This document shows positions 9,432 through 18,152 of a stretch of 64,000 bases of DNA, in pieces. Below the pieces are notes generated by a model. The model had not been told where the DNA came from. It was given only the letters and a program-made list of their open reading frames with translations, and ran no database searches. The first letter of the stretch is position 1, and each line of letters starts with the position of its first letter. Source of the stretch: Methylophaga nitratireducenticrescens (GTDB lineage Bacteria > Pseudomonadota > Gammaproteobacteria > Nitrosococcales > Methylophagaceae); the NCBI RefSeq assembly GCF_000260985.4, contig NC_017857.3:2108001-2172000 (forward strand), written 5' to 3'. The translations under genes and the position numbers were made by a program.

Positions 9432-10493
9432 ATGACCGATCCCGTCGTTCCACCAACCCAATCAAACCAAGCCCTCAGTTACCGCGATGCCGGTGTTGAT
9501 ATTGAAGCCGGAAATGCGCTTGTCGAGCGTATCAAACCCTTAGCAGCCAAAACCCGTCGTCCTGGTGTGATGGCTGGACTGGGTGGATTTGGCAGCCTGT
9601 TTGAACTACCGCTCGATAAATATAAACAACCGGTACTGGTCTCTGGAACAGATGGCGTCGGCACCAAATTAAGACTGGCTATCGAGGCTGGAATACATGA
9701 CACCATTGGTATTGACTTAGTTGCCATGTGCGTCAACGATATCGCGGTTCTTGGCGCGGAACCCCTGTTTTTCCTTGATTATTATGCCACCGGAAAACTG
9801 AATATTGATGTAGCAACGGATGTGGTCAGCGGTATTGCTGAAGGTTGTTTGCAATCAGGCGCTGCATTGGTAGGTGGCGAAACAGCTGAAATGCCCAGTA
9901 TGTATCAGGAAGGTGATTTTGATCTAGCGGGATTCTGTGTCGGAATTGTTGAAAAAGACAACATTATTGATGGCTCTCAGGTAAAAGCTGGTGATGCCAT
10001 TATCGGTATCGCTTCTTCCGGACCACACTCAAATGGCTATTCGTTGATTCGCAAAATTATTGAAGTCAGTAAAGCTGATCTGAATATGTCATTTGATGGT
10101 GCGACATTAGGTGAAAAACTGTTGGCACCGACCAGAATCTACGTTAAGTCATTACTGCAACTACATGAAAAAGTTAATATTCACGCATTATCTCATATTA
10201 CAGGTGGTGGTTTATTGGAAAACATTCCCCGTGTATTACCAGAAAATGTAACGGCAATCATTGATAGCAAAAGTTGGCAAAGACCGGCCGTTTTCGACTG
10301 GCTGCAACAGCAGGGAAATGTGGTTGATCGTGAGATGTATCGCACTTTCAACAACGGTATTGGCATGGTGGTTTGTGTGGCTGAGCAGGATGCCGATGCG
10401 ACCGTACAGATTCTGACTGCACTGGGTGAGACGGCTATGCGCATTGGCCATATTGAAAATAGTGACTCTGAAGAACAAGTCATTATTAAATGA
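9432..10493 (+). CDS. purM: Phosphoribosylformylglycinamidine cyclo-ligase (AIR synthetase)
   Basis: Fifth step of de novo purine synthesis: ATP-dependent closure of FGAM to aminoimidazole ribonucleotide, cytosolic. 353 residues, normal for PurM. Seen: [14 protein letters not shown] near 15-28, the ATP-binding loop [13 protein letters not shown] near 73-85, and [13 protein letters not shown] near 196-208, all PurM/PurL signatures. An AGGAAG site lies just upstream of the ATG. Its stop overlaps purN by 4 bp (ATGA), the classical purMN operon. It is divergent from the DUF2066 gene. Confidence 0.96.
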   Translation: MTDPVVPPTQSNQALSYRDAGVDIEAGNALVERIKPLAAKTRRPGVMAGLGGFGSLFELPLDKYKQPVLVSGTDGVGTKLRLAIEAGIHDTIGIDLVAMCVNDIAVLGAEPLFFLDYYATGKLNIDVATDVVSGIAEGCLQSGAALVGGETAEMPSMYQEGDFDLAGFCVGIVEKDNIIDGSQVKAGDAIIGIASSGPHSNGYSLIRKIIEVSKADLNMSFDGATLGEKLLAPTRIYVKSLLQLHEKVNIHALSHITGGGLLENIPRVLPENVTAIIDSKSWQRPAVFDWLQQQGNVVDREMYRTFNNGIGMVVCVAEQDADATVQILTALGETAMRIGHIENSDSEEQVIIK

Positions 10494-11074
10494 CTGCTGC
10501 TTTGAAACCCAAATTGGTGATCCTGATTTCAGGACGTGGCAGCAACATGCAATCCATTGTTAAAGCGATACAGGCAAATGAGTTGGATGCTGAGGTTGCT
10601 GCTGTAATCAGTAATTGTCCAAATGCAGCTGGGCTGAAATTTGCTCAGCAATCTGACATTGCCACCAGAACACTGGATCACAAGAATTTCGCTAGCCGGG
10701 AAGCATTTGATGAACAGCTGATGAAGCTGATTGATTCTTTTACTCCGGATTATGTTGTCTTGGCTGGCTTTATGCGTATTTTGAGTGCAGGATTTGTTAA
10801 GCACTATGCGAATAAATTAATTAATATTCATCCCTCGCTGTTACCTAAATTCAAAGGCATGCATACCCACAAACGGGCCATCGAAGCCGGCGAAAAAGAA
10901 CATGGTGCAACGGTACACTTTGTTACCGAAGAACTGGATGCCGGACCGGTGATCTTACAGGCCAAAGTACCCGTACTGGAAAATGATACTGAAGAAGCTC
11001 TGGCAGCAAGAGTGCTGATTGAGGAACATAAACTTTATCCTGATGCCTTAAGGTTGTTAATACAACAGAACTGA
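10490..11074 (+). CDS. purN: Phosphoribosylglycinamide formyltransferase (GART)
   Basis: Third step of purine synthesis: transfer of a formyl group from 10-formyltetrahydrofolate to GAR. 194 residues, slightly shorter than E. coli PurN. Seen: the nucleotide loop ISGRGSNMQ near 13-21, the catalytic Asn/His in [12 protein letters not shown] near 109-120 and the catalytic Asp in EELDAGPVI near 145. Translationally coupled to purM through an ATGA overlap. Immediately followed after 6 bp by the DUF3108 gene, a pairing that recurs in gammaproteobacteria. Confidence 0.95.
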   Translation: MTAALKPKLVILISGRGSNMQSIVKAIQANELDAEVAAVISNCPNAAGLKFAQQSDIATRTLDHKNFASREAFDEQLMKLIDSFTPDYVVLAGFMRILSAGFVKHYANKLINIHPSLLPKFKGMHTHKRAIEAGEKEHGATVHFVTEELDAGPVILQAKVPVLENDTEEALAARVLIEEHKLYPDALRLLIQQN

Positions 11075-11080
11075 TTATTC

Positions 11081-11824
11081 ATGCGCTATTTCTCCTACCT
11101 CGTGTTGCTGTTTATGTCTGCTACGGTTTGTGCTCAAGACCTGGCTGATTACTCTGCACAATATGAAATTCAAATGAATGGTTTGCAGGCTGGCGAGCTG
11201 AACCAGCAGCTGGAAACCTTAACAGATGGTTTGCATCGCTTTCGTTCAGCGACTAAGGCCAAAGGTGTAGTTGCTCTATTCAAACGCGATACGGTCAAGG
11301 AAACCAGCTTATGGAGCCTTTCCCAACAGAAGATTAAGCCCCGTCAATATCTTTATCAGCGCAATGGGGGGAAAAAAGATAAATATTTACGCATGGACTT
11401 TGATTGGCGTAATCGCTCAGTACATATTGATGATAAGGTTCATCCATGGGATCTTGAAATTGAAAACGGTACATTGGAAAAACATGTTTATCAGGTACAA
11501 CTGAGACTGGATTTGCTGCAGAATCCCCAACAGAAAACCTTTAATTATTTAATTGCAGATGGCGGCCATCTCAAACATTATCAGATTAAAAGACTTGAGC
11601 AGGAAACGATAACTACTCCCCTTGGCAGCATAAACACTGTTAAATTTAAAAGACAACGTGATAGAGACAGCGACAAGGATCGGGAAACCACTTTGTGGTG
11701 TGCACCTGAGCTGAATTATTTACCGGTCAAACTGGAGCACATTGAAAAAGATGGCACCAAATTTATTGCGGTATTGCGTCGTGTAGAGGGTATATCAAAA
11801 TCAGCATTTACCCCTGTCGAATAA
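11081..11824 (+). CDS. DUF3108 domain-containing exported protein
   Basis: Conserved secreted protein of unknown function, 247 residues. Seen: signal peptide with hydrophobic core and cleavage after TVCAQD (about residue 18), then a single DUF3108-type beta-rich domain beginning with YSAQYEIQMNG. No catalytic motif recognised. It lies 6 bp after purN and is likely in the purMN transcript. The predicted location is periplasmic. Confidence 0.75.
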   Translation: MRYFSYLVLLFMSATVCAQDLADYSAQYEIQMNGLQAGELNQQLETLTDGLHRFRSATKAKGVVALFKRDTVKETSLWSLSQQKIKPRQYLYQRNGGKKDKYLRMDFDWRNRSVHIDDKVHPWDLEIENGTLEKHVYQVQLRLDLLQNPQQKTFNYLIADGGHLKHYQIKRLEQETITTPLGSINTVKFKRQRDRDSDKDRETTLWCAPELNYLPVKLEHIEKDGTKFIAVLRRVEGISKSAFTPVE

Positions 11825-11849
11825 CACCGCTGATATGTAAGGAAAACTG

Positions 11850-12452
11850 ATGAGCAAAAAACAGTTTGAAATCATTGAAGAAACAACCGCTTATAGCGGT
11901 TTTTTTAGTTTAAAAGTTGTCTCTTTAAAACATACACTATACAAAGGTGGCTGGAGTGCACCGCTAACCCGAGAAGTCTTTCATCGTGGAAGCTGTGTTG
12001 CGGTATTACTCTATGATCCACAAAAAGATGCATTAGTTATTATCGAACAATTTCGTCCCGGCGCCTTACAACTAAATGATGAACGTGTATGGCTACTTGA
12101 AATCGTGGCAGGTGCAATTGAACCAGACGAAACACCAGAATCCGTGGCCTATCGCGAAGCCGTTGAGGAGTCTGGATGTGAAATACTGGAAATGATCAAA
12201 ATAAATGAGTTTTTTACCTCTCCCGGCGGCACATCCGAGCTGTTACACCTGTTTTGTGGACGCATAGATAGCACCCATATTGGTGGTTTACATGGCCTGG
12301 ATGAGGAAGATGAAGATATCTCAGTCAGTGTATTATCATTTGATGAAGTGTATGCCTTGCTGGAAGCAGGTAAAATTATCTCGGCGATTCCGATTATCGC
12401 TATCCAATGGCTGGCTTTACATCGTGATGAATTACGTCAGCGCTGGGCTTAA
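11850..12452 (+). CDS. nudF: ADP-ribose pyrophosphatase, Nudix family
   Basis: Hydrolyses ADP-ribose and related nucleoside diphosphate sugars, limiting accumulation of reactive ADP-ribose; cytosolic. 200 residues, similar to E. coli NudF (209). Seen: a complete Nudix box from GAIEPDE to REAVEESG near 90-111, matching G-x5-E-x7-RE-x2-EE-x-G, and FRPGA upstream as in ADP-ribose pyrophosphatases. TAAGGA lies 8 nt before the ATG. It follows the DUF3108 gene by 25 bp and is probably the last gene of the purMN transcript. Confidence 0.9.
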   Translation: MSKKQFEIIEETTAYSGFFSLKVVSLKHTLYKGGWSAPLTREVFHRGSCVAVLLYDPQKDALVIIEQFRPGALQLNDERVWLLEIVAGAIEPDETPESVAYREAVEESGCEILEMIKINEFFTSPGGTSELLHLFCGRIDSTHIGGLHGLDEEDEDISVSVLSFDEVYALLEAGKIISAIPIIAIQWLALHRDELRQRWA

Positions 12453-12495
12453 GCAAGCTCTATATCGTTTATAGCTGACCATAGAGTGTCGCTTT

Positions 12496-13404
12496 CTACC
12501 CCAATGGCATGATTCTGTAACCAGCTGAAATCGTATGCGATTCGCCCGGTGCTAAACTGATACTGTTATTGGCTGCATTGGCAGTTTCAACACAGACAAA
12601 GTACTGATACGAGTCATCAGTCATATCTTTTAATGTCGACACCCTATCCCACGGATTCCATACTATTGTGGTATTAGAACCTGAACTTTCCACCACAATG
12701 CGTCGTGCCCAGTCAGAATCCTCAATAAACAGCTTGTCAGGACTATTCAGATATACCCTGTCTGTTTCCCCGTCAAAAACGATCTCACCAGCCTGAAGTT
12801 TCTCACGGAAATTTTCTACCTTGTCGAGATAATGATGATTGCTCAACCCCCTCACCTGAGTTTTTTCGATATTTCCCACCGCAAAATACGTATGCAATGC
12901 CTGCGAGATAACAAAACTTTCTTTATCGAGGTTTTCGGTAGTCAGTGAGAGTGTCAACTGCTCTCCAATCACGATTTCCATTTTCAAACTATAAGCACAA
13001 TGCCAAAGCGGTTCGTCCCTAGGATCCGGTGCTAATGACAGAATCAATTTAATGCCATCATTTTCAGTCTGTTGCACATCAATCAGATCCCAAACACGGT
13101 TACGTGCAAAACCATGAGCAGGACGGCCCTTACCACTGGGATCAACACCAAACCATGGCCAACAGACAGGGACGCCTCCACGAATTGCCCGTCGATCACC
13201 ATAACGGCTCAATCGACTCAAAAACAATAGATCATGTAATGCATCTGCAGAGCGGTAAGATAATACCTGCGCACCCTGTGTTGTTATTCGCGCCTTGGCA
13301 TGAGGCGTATTGATATTTATCATCACACATTCTGAAGGGCCCATAGAAAAATCCAGGCGATCAGCAATAGCAAATTGTTGTTTTAGTTGTTCTATAGTTT
13401 GCAT
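12496..13404 (-). CDS. D-hexose-6-phosphate mutarotase (YeaD family)
   Basis: Galactose-mutarotase-like protein of the YeaD/YMR099c family that interconverts anomers of glucose-6-phosphate; cytosolic. 302 residues. Seen: ARITTQGAQVLSYR near 35-48, RAIRGGVPVCWPWFG near 73-87, the catalytic-histidine region SQALHTYFAVG near 167-177, and VVWNPW. Convergent with nudF and preceded by the slyD terminator, so it has its own promoter. Sugar preference is inferred from the family. Confidence 0.85.
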   Translation of the reverse strand: MQTIEQLKQQFAIADRLDFSMGPSECVMININTPHAKARITTQGAQVLSYRSADALHDLLFLSRLSRYGDRRAIRGGVPVCWPWFGVDPSGKGRPAHGFARNRVWDLIDVQQTENDGIKLILSLAPDPRDEPLWHCAYSLKMEIVIGEQLTLSLTTENLDKESFVISQALHTYFAVGNIEKTQVRGLSNHHYLDKVENFREKLQAGEIVFDGETDRVYLNSPDKLFIEDSDWARRIVVESSGSNTTIVWNPWDRVSTLKDMTDDSYQYFVCVETANAANNSISLAPGESHTISAGYRIMPLG

Positions 13405-13423
13405 GAAATTCTACGTCTGAAAC

Positions 13424-13447
13424 AAAAAGACGGGCACAATGCCCGCC
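13424..13447 (-). terminator. Rho-independent terminator of slyD
   Basis: On the minus strand an 8-bp GC-rich stem (GGCGGGCA and TGCCCGTC, one G-U pair) with a 3-nt loop is followed by TTTTTGTTT. It ends the slyD transcript before the mutarotase gene. Confidence 0.8.
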
Positions 13448-13474
13448 TTTGAGACTAAATATAAGTTTTAGTTT

Positions 13475-13957
13475 TTAGTGCTGGTGACCGCCTTCACCAT
13501 GAACATGTCCATGTTCAAGCTCTTCTGCACTTGGTTCACGAACTTCACGGATTTCAACGTCAAAGTTCAAATGTACGCCAGCCAGAGGATGATTGCCATC
13601 GACGGTAACAGTTTCATCATTAATTGCTACAACAGTGACCAAAACCGGGCCTTGCTCAGTTTCTGACTGAAATTGCATACCAACTTCAACTTTTTCTACA
13701 CCACTGAATAATTCAGCAGGCACATCTTGTTTTAACGCATCATGGCGCTCGCCATAAGCATTCGCAGGTTCAATACTGGCTTGGACTTTATCGCCTGTTT
13801 CTTTACCCGCAAGCGCGTCTTCCAAGCCAGGGATAATGTTACCAGCACCATGCAAATACGCCAGCGGACCAGCGCCTTCACTACTGTCAATAACGGTGCC
13901 ACTGTTGTCGGTGAGCGTGTAGTCGATAACAACTACTTTATTGTCTGCAACTTTCAT
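13475..13957 (-). CDS. slyD: FKBP-type peptidyl-prolyl isomerase SlyD
   Basis: Cytosolic prolyl isomerase/chaperone with an IF (insert-in-flap) domain and a metal-binding tail; SlyD delivers nickel in hydrogenase maturation in E. coli. 160 residues. Seen: FKBP N-terminal strand VVVIDYTLTD, the LAYLHGAGNIIPGLEDAL loop near 27-44, the flap insert about 65-125, and a short His-rich C-terminus (HGHVHGEGGHQH), shorter and without the cysteines of E. coli SlyD. GGAG lies before the ATG. Transcription ends at the hairpin just downstream. Confidence 0.9.
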   Translation of the reverse strand: MKVADNKVVVIDYTLTDNSGTVIDSSEGAGPLAYLHGAGNIIPGLEDALAGKETGDKVQASIEPANAYGERHDALKQDVPAELFSGVEKVEVGMQFQSETEQGPVLVTVVAINDETVTVDGNHPLAGVHLNFDVEIREVREPSAEELEHGHVHGEGGHQH

Positions 13958-13966
13958 GGAATCTCC

Positions 13967-14660
13967 TTACATGTTTTGAATAACAGCTGCAGCATAATCA
14001 CTACAACTCAACGCATCGACGCCAATAGCCTGAGCTAAATTACCGGTGACACGCGCATTTGAAATAACGCCTGAGGCGCCTGAAACGACATGATCTGCCG
14101 CTTCAACCCAACCTAAATGTTGTATATGCATTTGGCTGAAAGAAATAATGATGACGGATTTGCACTATTTTTTCCAGCCAAAACTAAAGCAGTCACTTGT
14201 GTTACTCCGAACATAACAATTGAATTCGCCGAAGAAAGCCCCGATTAGATGACGATTTACTCAGCCTTTACAGCCAAAGCCCCAGAAATATAAAAACTTT
14301 TTTCGAGTCAACATAGCATTCACATCATAAGCCTTAGCATGCCATGAAATTTACTGTAAAAGCGCATCGATTATCGAGTCTTTGATAATATTTTTGTTAT
14401 TGGCATTTGAGTTTTAACCATTTTTTTAAGAACGTAAATCATCCATTTCGTTCTCAGCAGAAACATGACGCCACTTCAATGAAAATTATGATGATATGCT
14501 TCTGCAGCAAAAACAATTTAGCACCATGATTGTTAATACCGATTTGAACAGCCTTATGGTCCAGGAATTCAATTCTCGTTTTTAAAACGGCTATCATGCC
14601 AACCTTCGGAGTGGATAGGGAACGGATTTTATTTGCGCACCTAACTTTGATCAAAGACAT
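13967..14660 (-). pseudogene. icd: Decayed isocitrate dehydrogenase gene (icd remnant)
   Basis: Remnant of an E. coli-type NADP isocitrate dehydrogenase. The best-preserved piece is an open 54-codon C-terminus at 13967-14131 (HLGWVEAAD ... CSDYAAAVIQNM, stop TAA). Directly upstream, in another frame, 14131-14211 reads FGVTQVTALVLAGKN and NPSSLFLSAK, matching the family's FEATHGTAPKYAGQD and NPGSIILSAE; losing one A at about 14131 explains the shift. 14354-14392 reads IIKDSIIDALLQ (family IVIKDVIADAFLQ). 14454-14660 holds NKIRS and DHKAVQIGINN, matching KKIRF and RKAIEYAIAN. Several frameshifts and in-frame stops separate these blocks. Location and strand, divergent from rluE, match icd in E. 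coli. The 5' third, if it survives, would lie above 14660 but I cannot align it. Confidence 0.85.
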
Positions 14661-15247
14661 GATGATTTGTATTTACGTTGTATCGGTTGCCCTTTAATGT
14701 TGCGCAACTATCATCTTCGATTTTTTTGTGGATAATAACTATCAATAATCTTTTTCAGCTGTTTCGCCATAGTCTGGCATAAGCGGGTCGGTTAATCTTT
14801 ACATCGCCATCACTGCTAAAGCGGCATATCGTCCAACAAGTTGAAATCAATATAGCGTCGCTGTTCTACTTACATTAAGTTATTTCCAAAACACTGTGAG
14901 GAGGGATAAGTGCTGCTCCAATGTGTTATGACTAAAAACTCATCCTTCCGCTTAGCCGACATGGATTGAGATCAGATCTCGGTGCAGGATACAAAAGCGT
15001 TGCTCGTCAATTAGTTAAAGTGATTACAAACGTCTCAGGGCAAGCACTATTCCAGACATTGCCACCATTCATGGAGAGAAGCCTTTTTTGGGTGTAGGCC
15101 CTAACAAAGTGAGCGACATGGAGCGATCTCAAAAACGGCTCCTGCACCTGCGTTATACGTTTTGAATCACAACACTGGCAGCGATGAAAGGACAGCGGAT
15201 TTGAAGTTAAAAAAACTTTTTAAATGGCTTGTAGCACGGATATAACC
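14661..15247. other. Intergenic stretch without a recognisable gene
   Basis: About 590 bases between the aligned part of the icd remnant and rluE. No open frame with family resemblance, no tRNA and no terminator was seen. Its length and position are what the degenerate 5' part of icd plus the rluE promoter region would need, but I could not align it convincingly. Confidence 0.4.
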
Positions 15248-15946
15248 ATGACGAAACTAATTGCCTTCAATAAACCATACAACGTGTTGACTCAATTCAG
15301 CGATAACGACGGTCGTAAGGCACTGAAGGACTACATTGATATACCGGACATCTATCCGGCGGGTCGGTTGGATCGGGACAGTGAAGGATTATTATTGCTG
15401 ACCGACGATGGTCAATTACAACATCATATCAGCGATCCACGACATAAATTAAGCAAAACTTACTGGGTTCAGGTGGAAAATATTCCGGATGCTGCTGCGC
15501 TTGAACAATTGCAACAGGGTGTCATGTTAAAAGATGGTCTGACCAAACCGGCTAAGGCCAGACTTATCGATGAACCTGATTTGTGGGAAAGAGTTCCACC
15601 GGTACGCTTTCGACAATCGATTCCGACCCAATGGTTGGAACTGCAAATCAGTGAAGGCAAAAACCGACAGGTACGCCGTATGACTGCTGCAGTTGGCCAT
15701 CCAACATTAAGATTGATCCGTGCCGCCATTGGTCCATGGCAATTAAATGATCTGCAACCCGGACAATGGGGCGAAGTTAATTTTCAGACCGTGATAAAAT
15801 ACGCGGATGATCTGGACTCCAAGAACCACCGTAGCCGCCGTAATAAAACGCGACCAGCAATTTCTGATGGTCGAAGAAATGATCGGCAGCGAACTCAAAC
15901 TCAACCAGCCAGCCGGCCATCTCGAAGACGGAGAAAGCCTGATTGA
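15248..15946 (+). CDS. rluE: 23S rRNA pseudouridine synthase RluE-like (RsuA family)
   Basis: RsuA-family pseudouridine synthase; RluE modifies U2457 of 23S rRNA in E. coli. Seen: AFNKPYNVLTQFSD at the N-terminus, catalytic-Asp motif GRLDRDSEGLLLL near 39-51, and GKNRQVRRM near 137-145. There is no S4 domain, as in RluE. I prefer ATG 15248, preceded by GGA; ATG 15224 lacks a ribosome binding site. The enzyme core ends near residue 185 (GEVNFQ). The frame then continues about 47 codons as an Arg-rich tail wholly inside nudJ, an unusual 140-bp overlap that suggests loss of the original stop. First gene of rluE-nudJ-mnmA-hflD. Confidence 0.88.
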   Translation: MTKLIAFNKPYNVLTQFSDNDGRKALKDYIDIPDIYPAGRLDRDSEGLLLLTDDGQLQHHISDPRHKLSKTYWVQVENIPDAAALEQLQQGVMLKDGLTKPAKARLIDEPDLWERVPPVRFRQSIPTQWLELQISEGKNRQVRRMTAAVGHPTLRLIRAAIGPWQLNDLQPGQWGEVNFQTVIKYADDLDSKNHRSRRNKTRPAISDGRRNDRQRTQTQPASRPSRRRRKPD

Positions 15947-16244
15947 AGCGGTTATCCGGGAAACACTGGAAGAGACAGCCTGGCAATTTACGCCTGAGTC
16001 GTTGATTGGTATCTATCGCTGGCGACATCAGCAAACTAAAAACACCTATATTCGTTTCTGTTTTAGCGGAAGTCTGGGTGAAAAGCTGGATAGACCATTG
16101 GATACTGACATTCATCAGGCTGTCTGGCTGGATGCTGAGACTATTCAACAGCGTCGCTCTCAGTTTCGCAGCCCTTTAGTCGAGCAATGTTTACAGGATT
16201 ATCTGGCTGGAAAACGCTATCCACTTGATTTATTAACTGATTAA
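15807..16244 (+). CDS. nudJ: Nudix hydrolase NudJ (phosphatase)
   Basis: Nudix protein of 145 residues matching NudJ, which hydrolyses nucleoside di- and triphosphates and HMP-PP in E. coli. Seen: [13 protein letters not shown] at the N-terminus aligning with the start of E. coli NudJ, and [12 protein letters not shown] leading into a Nudix box with RETLEETA; the final Gly of the box consensus is Ala. The alignment fixes the start at 15807, inside the rluE frame. mnmA begins 2 bp after its stop. NudJ action on HMP-PP would link it loosely to the thi operon in this window. Confidence 0.88.
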   Translation: MIWTPRTTVAAVIKRDQQFLMVEEMIGSELKLNQPAGHLEDGESLIEAVIRETLEETAWQFTPESLIGIYRWRHQQTKNTYIRFCFSGSLGEKLDRPLDTDIHQAVWLDAETIQQRRSQFRSPLVEQCLQDYLAGKRYPLDLLTD

Positions 16245-16246
16245 TT

Positions 16247-17350
16247 ATGTCTGAACACAAAAAAATAGTCGTCGGCCTGTCCGGCGGCGTGGACTCCTCT
16301 GTCGCAGCGTTGCTGCTTAAACAGCAAGGCTTTGATGTTGAGGGTCTGTTTATGAAAAATTGGGTCGACTACGCGGATGAAAGCGAATGTACTGTCGAAG
16401 ATGATCGCAAAGATGCTCAATCCGTTGCTGATAAAGTGGGCATCGTTTTTCATGAAGCCAATTTCGCTATGGAATACTGGGATTATGTATTCAAGCATTT
16501 CCTTGATGAATACAAAGCGGGGCGCACGCCGAATCCCGATATTCTGTGTAATCGTGAAATCAAATTTAAAGCCTTTCTGGATCATGCTATGGAATTGGGT
16601 GGCTATCTGATCGCCACCGGGCATTACGCACGAGTGCGCGAACATGATGGTAAGTTTCAGTTATTAAAAGGCCTGGATAACAGCAAAGACCAGAGTTACT
16701 TTCTTTATACCCTTGGTCAGGCGCAATTATCACGTACCCTGTTCCCGTTGGGCGAATTACCAAAAACTGAAGTGCGTCAGATTGCCGAAAAAGCAGGCTT
16801 TATCAATCACGACAAAAAAGACAGCACTGGCATCTGCTTTATCGGTGAGCGACGCTTCCGTGAATTTCTGGGACGTTATATCCCGGCTCAACCTGGCGAA
16901 ATGCGCACCCCGGAAGGCGAAAAAATTGGCGAACATTCAGGGTTAATGTATTACACCCTCGGCCAACGCCAGGGCCTTGGCATTGGTGGTCGTAAAAACA
17001 GCAGCGGTGAACCGTGGTTTGTCGCTGGCAAGGATATGCAAAAGCGAATTTTATATGTTGTTCAAGGTGAACATGAGTGGCTTTACAGCACTAAACTGAC
17101 CGCTGAACAACTCTCGTGGGTGGCAGGCGATGCCCCGGAATTGCCATGTCGAGCCAGTGCAAAAACCCGCTATCGTCAACCAAATCAGCCCTGTCTAATC
17201 ACTCAGGATCAACAGGGCAATATTCAGGTTGAATTTGATGAGCCACAACGCGCCGTCACCCCAGGACAATCTGTGGTGTTCTATCAGGATGATGTCTGTC
17301 TGGGCGGTGGCATTATTATCGATACCAACGCTCCGGGGATGCATCCATGA
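16247..17350 (+). CDS. mnmA: tRNA-specific 2-thiouridylase MnmA
   Basis: Catalyses 2-thiolation of U34 in tRNA-Lys, -Glu and -Gln using sulphur relayed by the Tus system; cytosolic. 367 residues, normal. Seen: the PP-loop [15 protein letters not shown] near 9-23, catalytic Cys in ILCNREIKF near 99-107, second catalytic Cys in [12 protein letters not shown] near 192-203, and [11 protein letters not shown]. Starts 2 bp after nudJ and overlaps hflD by 4 bp (ATGA). Confidence 0.96.
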   Translation: MSEHKKIVVGLSGGVDSSVAALLLKQQGFDVEGLFMKNWVDYADESECTVEDDRKDAQSVADKVGIVFHEANFAMEYWDYVFKHFLDEYKAGRTPNPDILCNREIKFKAFLDHAMELGGYLIATGHYARVREHDGKFQLLKGLDNSKDQSYFLYTLGQAQLSRTLFPLGELPKTEVRQIAEKAGFINHDKKDSTGICFIGERRFREFLGRYIPAQPGEMRTPEGEKIGEHSGLMYYTLGQRQGLGIGGRKNSSGEPWFVAGKDMQKRILYVVQGEHEWLYSTKLTAEQLSWVAGDAPELPCRASAKTRYRQPNQPCLITQDQQGNIQVEFDEPQRAVTPGQSVVFYQDDVCLGGGIIIDTNAPGMHP

Positions 17351-17979
17351 ATCAGAAAACAATTATTCATGATCGGGTCATCGCCCTCTCCGCTTTGATG
17401 CAATCTGTGACTTTGGTCCAACAGATTGCTGAAACAGGTCAGGTCGATAATGATGATATGCAGACCATGCTGCAGAGTTTACTGGTGATGGATGCACCTG
17501 ATACCGAATCGGTTTATGGTGAAATCAGTAAATTAAAAACCGGTATTCGTCAGTTCAATAATCAGCTATCGAAACGTAAACAACCTGGCGATATTGTGGT
17601 GTTACGCTATGCAATCGGGATTTTGCATTTGCAACGCAAACTGTCAAAGCACCCTGCGATGCTGGATCTGATTACCCGTGAACTGGATCAGATTCCTCAA
17701 CAAGTTGAGTATTTTGGTAGCATCACCAGCCCTCAGGTCATTGCCCGTTTTGCCGATATTTATCAGCGTACCGTCAGTGAACTTACACCGCGTATTCAGG
17801 TTTTTGGTGATTCAGGCTTTTTGCAACAGGCCGACAATGTCAATCGCATTCGAGCGTTATTATTAACCGGCATAAGAGCCGCGGTTTTATGGCGACAGAA
17901 AGGTGGCAGACGCTGGCAGTTTTTACTGCAGAGCAATAAATTATTACAGGCAGCATCAGAGTTACACACTCAAACCTAA
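17347..17979 (+). CDS. hflD: High frequency lysogenization protein HflD homologue
   Basis: HflD is a peripheral membrane protein that binds lambda CII in E. coli; its normal cellular role is unclear. 210 residues, the usual length, mostly helical. Seen: [19 protein letters not shown] near 10-28 and a C-terminal [17 protein letters not shown] motif characteristic of the family. Coupled to mnmA by ATGA overlap. A strong bidirectional terminator follows 26 bp after its stop. In E. coli purB follows hflD; here the IS element and acnB lie between. Confidence 0.9.
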   Translation: MNQKTIIHDRVIALSALMQSVTLVQQIAETGQVDNDDMQTMLQSLLVMDAPDTESVYGEISKLKTGIRQFNNQLSKRKQPGDIVVLRYAIGILHLQRKLSKHPAMLDLITRELDQIPQQVEYFGSITSPQVIARFADIYQRTVSELTPRIQVFGDSGFLQQADNVNRIRALLLTGIRAAVLWRQKGGRRWQFLLQSNKLLQAASELHTQT

Positions 17980-18004
17980 TAAGGCTTCACCAATAATAGT
18001 CATA

Positions 18005-18033
18005 AAAAAAGGGCTGTAAAAACAGCCCTTTTT
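18005..18033 (+). terminator. Bidirectional rho-independent terminator between hflD and acnB
   Basis: A 7-bp stem (GGGCTGT and ACAGCCC) with an AAAA loop is flanked by an A tract on the left and a T tract on the right, so it works on both strands. It would have ended both hflD and the convergent acnB transcript before the IS insertion; now the IS separates acnB from it. Confidence 0.9.
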
Positions 18034-18091
18034 GGTTTCTGTGAGTTATCAGTTTAACTAACCTGAACTCGGGATAAGAAAATGAACTAAG

Positions 18092-18152
18092 TGCCTGCTT
18101 ACGGATCAGATCTTTCGAGCAAGAATAATTTGATCACAAAGGTAAGCAGGCA
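18092..18152 (+). promoter_or_regulatory. Hairpin over the transposase ribosome binding site
   Basis: Perfect 11-bp inverted repeat, TGCCTGCTTAC at 18092-18102 and GTAAGCAGGCA at 18142-18152. The right arm holds the GGTAAGCAGG region and reaches the first base of the transposase ATG. In readthrough RNA from hflD it would fold and hide the start; a promoter inside the loop would give RNA lacking the left arm. Known for IS10 and IS50; inferred here. Confidence 0.6.

Noticed and set aside
14454-14660. 68-codon open frame as a possible small gene
   Set aside because: Its translation aligns with the central part of isocitrate dehydrogenase without the catalytic context; it is a fragment of the icd remnant.
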